This document shows, piece after piece, positions 61,467-64,000 of a DNA stretch of 64,000 nucleotides (position 1 is the stretch's first letter; the number at the start of each line of letters is the position of its first letter). The notes under the pieces are model-generated. The model did no database searches. It was given only the letters and a program-made list of their open reading frames with translations, and was not told the DNA's origin. Made by a program: the position numbers and the translations under genes. Origin of the DNA: Methylocaldum sp002005105 (lineage in GTDB: Bacteria > Pseudomonadota > Gammaproteobacteria > Methylococcales > Methylococcaceae); contig NZ_CP194902.1 of assembly GCF_051027545.1 (NCBI RefSeq), forward strand, positions 3,224,001-3,288,000, written 5' to 3'.

Positions 61467-62516
61467 ATGTTGATCGGATACAAGACCCTCGCATTGTTGC
61501 TGCTGCCTGCATTCATCGGCGGAGTTGCTGAGGAGTCTGTTGCCCAAGACCCTCGCGACTGCCTTCCCGGATACGTCTGGCGAGCGGCGCGAGCAGACGA
61601 CTTGGTCTGCGTCATTCCGCAATCCCGTGCCCTTGCTGCGGATGAGAACGCCAAAGCCCCGTTCAGGCGCGAGCCGGGACCGCGCGATGGCGTCTACTAT
61701 TGCTTGTCGGGCTTTGTCTGGCGCGAAGCATATGAGGGAGACACGGTCTGTGTTACCCCAGCTGCCCGACAGCGGGTGTGGGAAGAGAACGCACTCGCAG
61801 CATCGAGGACGGTTGCTGGAGGGGTAGACTTCCGCACTGTAGGTCAGCACACCTTGCTCGTAGGAGTCACCACCAGCCGTAACGCCTGGGAGAGTAGAAC
61901 CTACAGTTCCACTTGCGGAGAGCTAACCCCGATGCCCGGAGTGATGGACGGCATGGTAGGGTGGGGACAGGCGGAGATCGGATGGCTCGGCGAAAATTGC
62001 TTCGCCTTCGTTCTTGAGCGCGCCGTGCAATTCGACTTCACTCTCATGGACATGATTCCGGACAAGATCGTCGACCGTGCCGTGCTGAGCTACGACGAGG
62101 TCGAAGCTCCTTCCTGTCCGCTTGTCGTGGGATACAGCTACCGATGCTGGCAAAACGGAGAGGGAAACTACGAGGTGAAAGCGAACGGCTGCGTGGAAGT
62201 GCGCATCCCTTCCATGGATTGGGTTCGTAATGGTGGAACGGTGCAGGGTAGACTCCCGACCTTCGCCAGCGGACAGCCGACATCGCGCATCAATGCACGT
62301 CAATGGGATGTAACCTCTCCGATCGCCTGGCAACTCTCCAGCCCCGCGCCTCCGCTGGGCGGAATGCGGGGGTATGGCGTTCTGCTGACCGGAGGCCCGT
62401 CGATCGATGGTCTAACGGCTCAGGACAACACGGTCTGTGTCTCGGATCTCTCCAACATCACGCTGGAGATCACCTATACCGTGCCCCCTTCCGGCGAATT
62501 TATACCACCCCGATGA
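61467..62516 (+). CDS. Secreted protein with two CxxGYVWR repeats
   Basis: This 349-residue protein has a signal peptide MLIGYKTLALLLLPAFIGGV. Two tandem units follow: CLPGYVWRAARADDLVCVIP and CLSGFVWREAYEGDTVCVTP, each with a Cys pair and a trailing RxxAxxENA segment. The remaining 250 residues are beta-rich with several further cysteines (CPLVVGYSYRCWQNGEG, NTVCVSDLSN) and look like one extracellular domain. The C-pair module is known from secreted proteins of other bacteria but has no function that I can name. It is probably disulfide-stabilised and surface or extracellular. Confidence 0.7.
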   Translation: MLIGYKTLALLLLPAFIGGVAEESVAQDPRDCLPGYVWRAARADDLVCVIPQSRALAADENAKAPFRREPGPRDGVYYCLSGFVWREAYEGDTVCVTPAARQRVWEENALAASRTVAGGVDFRTVGQHTLLVGVTTSRNAWESRTYSSTCGELTPMPGVMDGMVGWGQAEIGWLGENCFAFVLERAVQFDFTLMDMIPDKIVDRAVLSYDEVEAPSCPLVVGYSYRCWQNGEGNYEVKANGCVEVRIPSMDWVRNGGTVQGRLPTFASGQPTSRINARQWDVTSPIAWQLSSPAPPLGGMRGYGVLLTGGPSIDGLTAQDNTVCVSDLSNITLEITYTVPPSGEFIPPR

Positions 62517-62937
62517 CGGCATGATAAGGGATAACTGAAATGCCACCCTCATGACCCCCAAGACATCGCGGCCGTGAACTGCACCGAGCCGTGGTTGTCG
62601 CAACATGGTCTCCTTGCGAAGCGCATGCGCAGTGGCACGTGTTCACTGTCATCCGCAGGGGGGGACGGAAAAGATCCGCGAGGATTCGTTACCAGCCACG
62701 CCGCCGGACGATTAGCATGTGACCGGAAAGTATTGCCTCGACGCCCCTAAAGGCCAAGATTATTACGGATGACCAAGGCGACTAGCTCTAAGGGCTAGGG
62801 CATGAGCCGGGCGCAGTGGCGGCGCTTAAGATCGCAAGCCCGATTGGTCGGTTTGGGTGAGTGCGTTTTTCGGAGACGTCTTCGGAAAGACGAGAAAGGT
62901 TTGCGCAGAAGAAAATATTGCAAACTTTCGTTTTACA
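62517..62937. other. Intergenic region before tRNA-Phe
   Basis: No gene recognised. A hairpin-prone stretch GGAGACGTCTTCGGAAAGACG lies near 62871 downstream of the minus-strand tRNA and may act in its 3' processing or termination. Confidence 0.35.
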
Positions 62938-63013
<76 letters not shown>

Positions 63014-63091
63014 AGTGGCGAATCGAGTTGCGTATTAAACCTGTTACGAGGTTCTCAGTCAAGCACTAATGTTTTAAATCGTCTCGGACGA

Positions 63092-63748
63092 TTATTTGGT
63101 ATCCGAAAAGGATTCGGGTGGAGTTTTGTCCGGGTATTCGCACAAGTCGGCGATCGGGCAAATGGGGCATTTCGGTTTCCGGGCGACGCAGGTATAGCGG
63201 CCGTGCAGGATGAGAAGGTGATGGGCATCCTTGAAATACTGTTTGGGAACGGTACGCTCCAGTTTCCTTTCGACCTCCAATACCGTTTTGCCAGGCGCGA
63301 GCCGGGTTCGGTTGGCGACGCGGAAGATATGGGTATCAACCGCGATGGTATGCTGGCCGAATGCGGTGTTGAGGATGACATTGGCGGTCTTGCGGCCTAC
63401 ACCCGGCAGTGCTTCCAACTCTTCTCTTGTTTGCGGCACTTGGCCGCCGTGTTTTTCCAGCAGCAACCGGCAAAGTCCGATGATGTTCTTGGCCTTGCTC
63501 GGATATAGGTTGATAGTCTTGATGTATTCCTTGAGACCTTCTTCACCCAAGGCGAGTATGGTCTCGGGCGTATTGGCGACCGGGAATAGCTCGGCGGTAG
63601 CCTTATTGACGCCCTTGTCGGTCGCTTGCGCCGACAGCACCACCGCGATCAGCAGCTCGAAAGGCGTCGAGTGCCTGAGCTCGGTCGTCGGCTCCGGGAT
63701 CGCCGCGGCCAGACGCTCGAAAATCCGTCTGCGCTTTTCGGCGTTCAT
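63092..63748 (-). CDS. nth: Endonuclease III (DNA glycosylase/AP lyase)
   Basis: Nth removes oxidised pyrimidines and cuts abasic sites. The helix-hairpin-helix LEALPGVGRKTANVILN contains the catalytic Lys at about residue 119, and the catalytic Asp lies in the following VDTHIFRVANR. The [4Fe-4S] cluster motif is CVARKPKCPICPIADLC at the C-terminus. The 218 residues are typical. Its start overlaps the rsxE stop by 4 bases, the usual rsxE-nth order in gammaproteobacteria. Confidence 0.96.
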   Translation of the reverse strand: MNAEKRRRIFERLAAAIPEPTTELRHSTPFELLIAVVLSAQATDKGVNKATAELFPVANTPETILALGEEGLKEYIKTINLYPSKAKNIIGLCRLLLEKHGGQVPQTREELEALPGVGRKTANVILNTAFGQHTIAVDTHIFRVANRTRLAPGKTVLEVERKLERTVPKQYFKDAHHLLILHGRYTCVARKPKCPICPIADLCEYPDKTPPESFSDTK

Positions 63749-64000
63749 GATTCATGCATGGGAGATTTATGGAGCGAGTCTGTTTGGACCGGCGCAGTCT
63801 TGCCGAGAGCTTTCGTTTTCGCCCGGGCGTCGATGAGGTTTTTCACCGCGATCAGGAGGCCGAGGCCAATGAAGGCGCCAGGCGGGAGAATTGCCAGCAG
63901 AAATCCGTCGTAGTCGCTGAAGACGGGTAAAGTCCAGTTCTTGGCGATTTCGCCGAACATCAAGTCCGCTCGATTCAACACGGCACCGGTTCCTATCGCC
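63745..64000 (-). CDS. rsxE: Rnf/Rsx electron transport complex subunit E, C-terminal part
   Basis: The frame runs from the window edge to the stop at 63745. It reads AIGTGAVLNRADLMFG, then FLLAILPPGAFIGLGLLIAV and KNLIDAR, the end of the RsxE/RnfE membrane subunit. The complex couples ferredoxin and NADH through an ion gradient. The C-terminus is slightly longer than in E. coli, with a polar tail. The upstream subunits lie outside the window. It overlaps nth by 4 bases. Confidence 0.9.
   Translation of the reverse strand, partial: AIGTGAVLNRADLMFGEIAKNWTLPVFSDYDGFLLAILPPGAFIGLGLLIAVKNLIDARAKTKALGKTAPVQTDSLHKSPMHES

Overview
The window reads as a chromosomal segment of a gammaproteobacterium with a moderately high G+C content. 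Gene neighbourhoods typical of that class are present: ubiK-comM-rep, nth-rsxE, glnK-amtB, trmB. The one-carbon content points to a methylotroph, probably a Methylococcaceae-type methanotroph. It includes a complete NAD-linked molybdenum or tungsten formate dehydrogenase operon (fdsG-fdsB-fdsA-fdhD-fdsD) and a short periplasmic cytochrome c of the kind linked to methanol or alcohol oxidation. This taxonomic placement is inference from gene content only.

Layout. 1-6.7 kb: the end of a YggT gene, a DUF167 gene, a dynamin-like GTPase, trmB and small exported or unknown proteins. 7.2-13.2 kb: the formate dehydrogenase operon. 13.2-25.2 kb: thiO, a UPF0182 membrane protein, an OmpA-like lipoprotein, a cytochrome c, an M15-like peptidase, a periplasmic msrB and a polyphosphate kinase with an extra N-terminal domain. 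25.3-25.8 kb: three repeat families lie end to end between ppk1 and ppx. 25.9-33.8 kb: ppx, an ABC exporter, mepA, an unusual membrane/coiled-coil gene pair and a YjbQ protein. 34.4-40.5 kb: a functional-amyloid-like secretion locus. It has an acidic Asn/Ala repeat protein, two small IQNT-motif secreted proteins, a C39-like protease, a VpsR-like sigma-54 activator and an AMIN/coiled-coil/beta-barrel outer membrane protein. 40.7-47.3 kb: trxC, the nitrogen-regulated glnK-amtB operon with a readable sigma-54 promoter and NtrC site, ubiK, comM and rep.

47.3-52.8 kb is the accessory part. A tRNA-Arg is followed by an integrase cut short by an IS3-family element, which itself carries an inserted repeat element. 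Next come a secreted protein with five copies of a Cys/FLQV repeat and a divergent small protein with one copy of the same unit, then nested IS5-like and IS6-like remnants. 52.9-64 kb: an outer-membrane efflux factor, a class V aminotransferase, L-serine dehydratase, a multicopper oxidase, secreted unknowns, tRNA-Phe, nth and the end of rsxE.

The strongest candidates for undescribed biology are the amyloid-like locus, the FLQV repeat family and two families of structured interspersed repeats. Family A is 146 bp of consecutive hairpins. Family B is a terminal-inverted-repeat element holding exchangeable palindromic cassettes between constant linkers. Repeat families are named A to F in the entries. 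All assignments come from reading the sequence; no database search was run.
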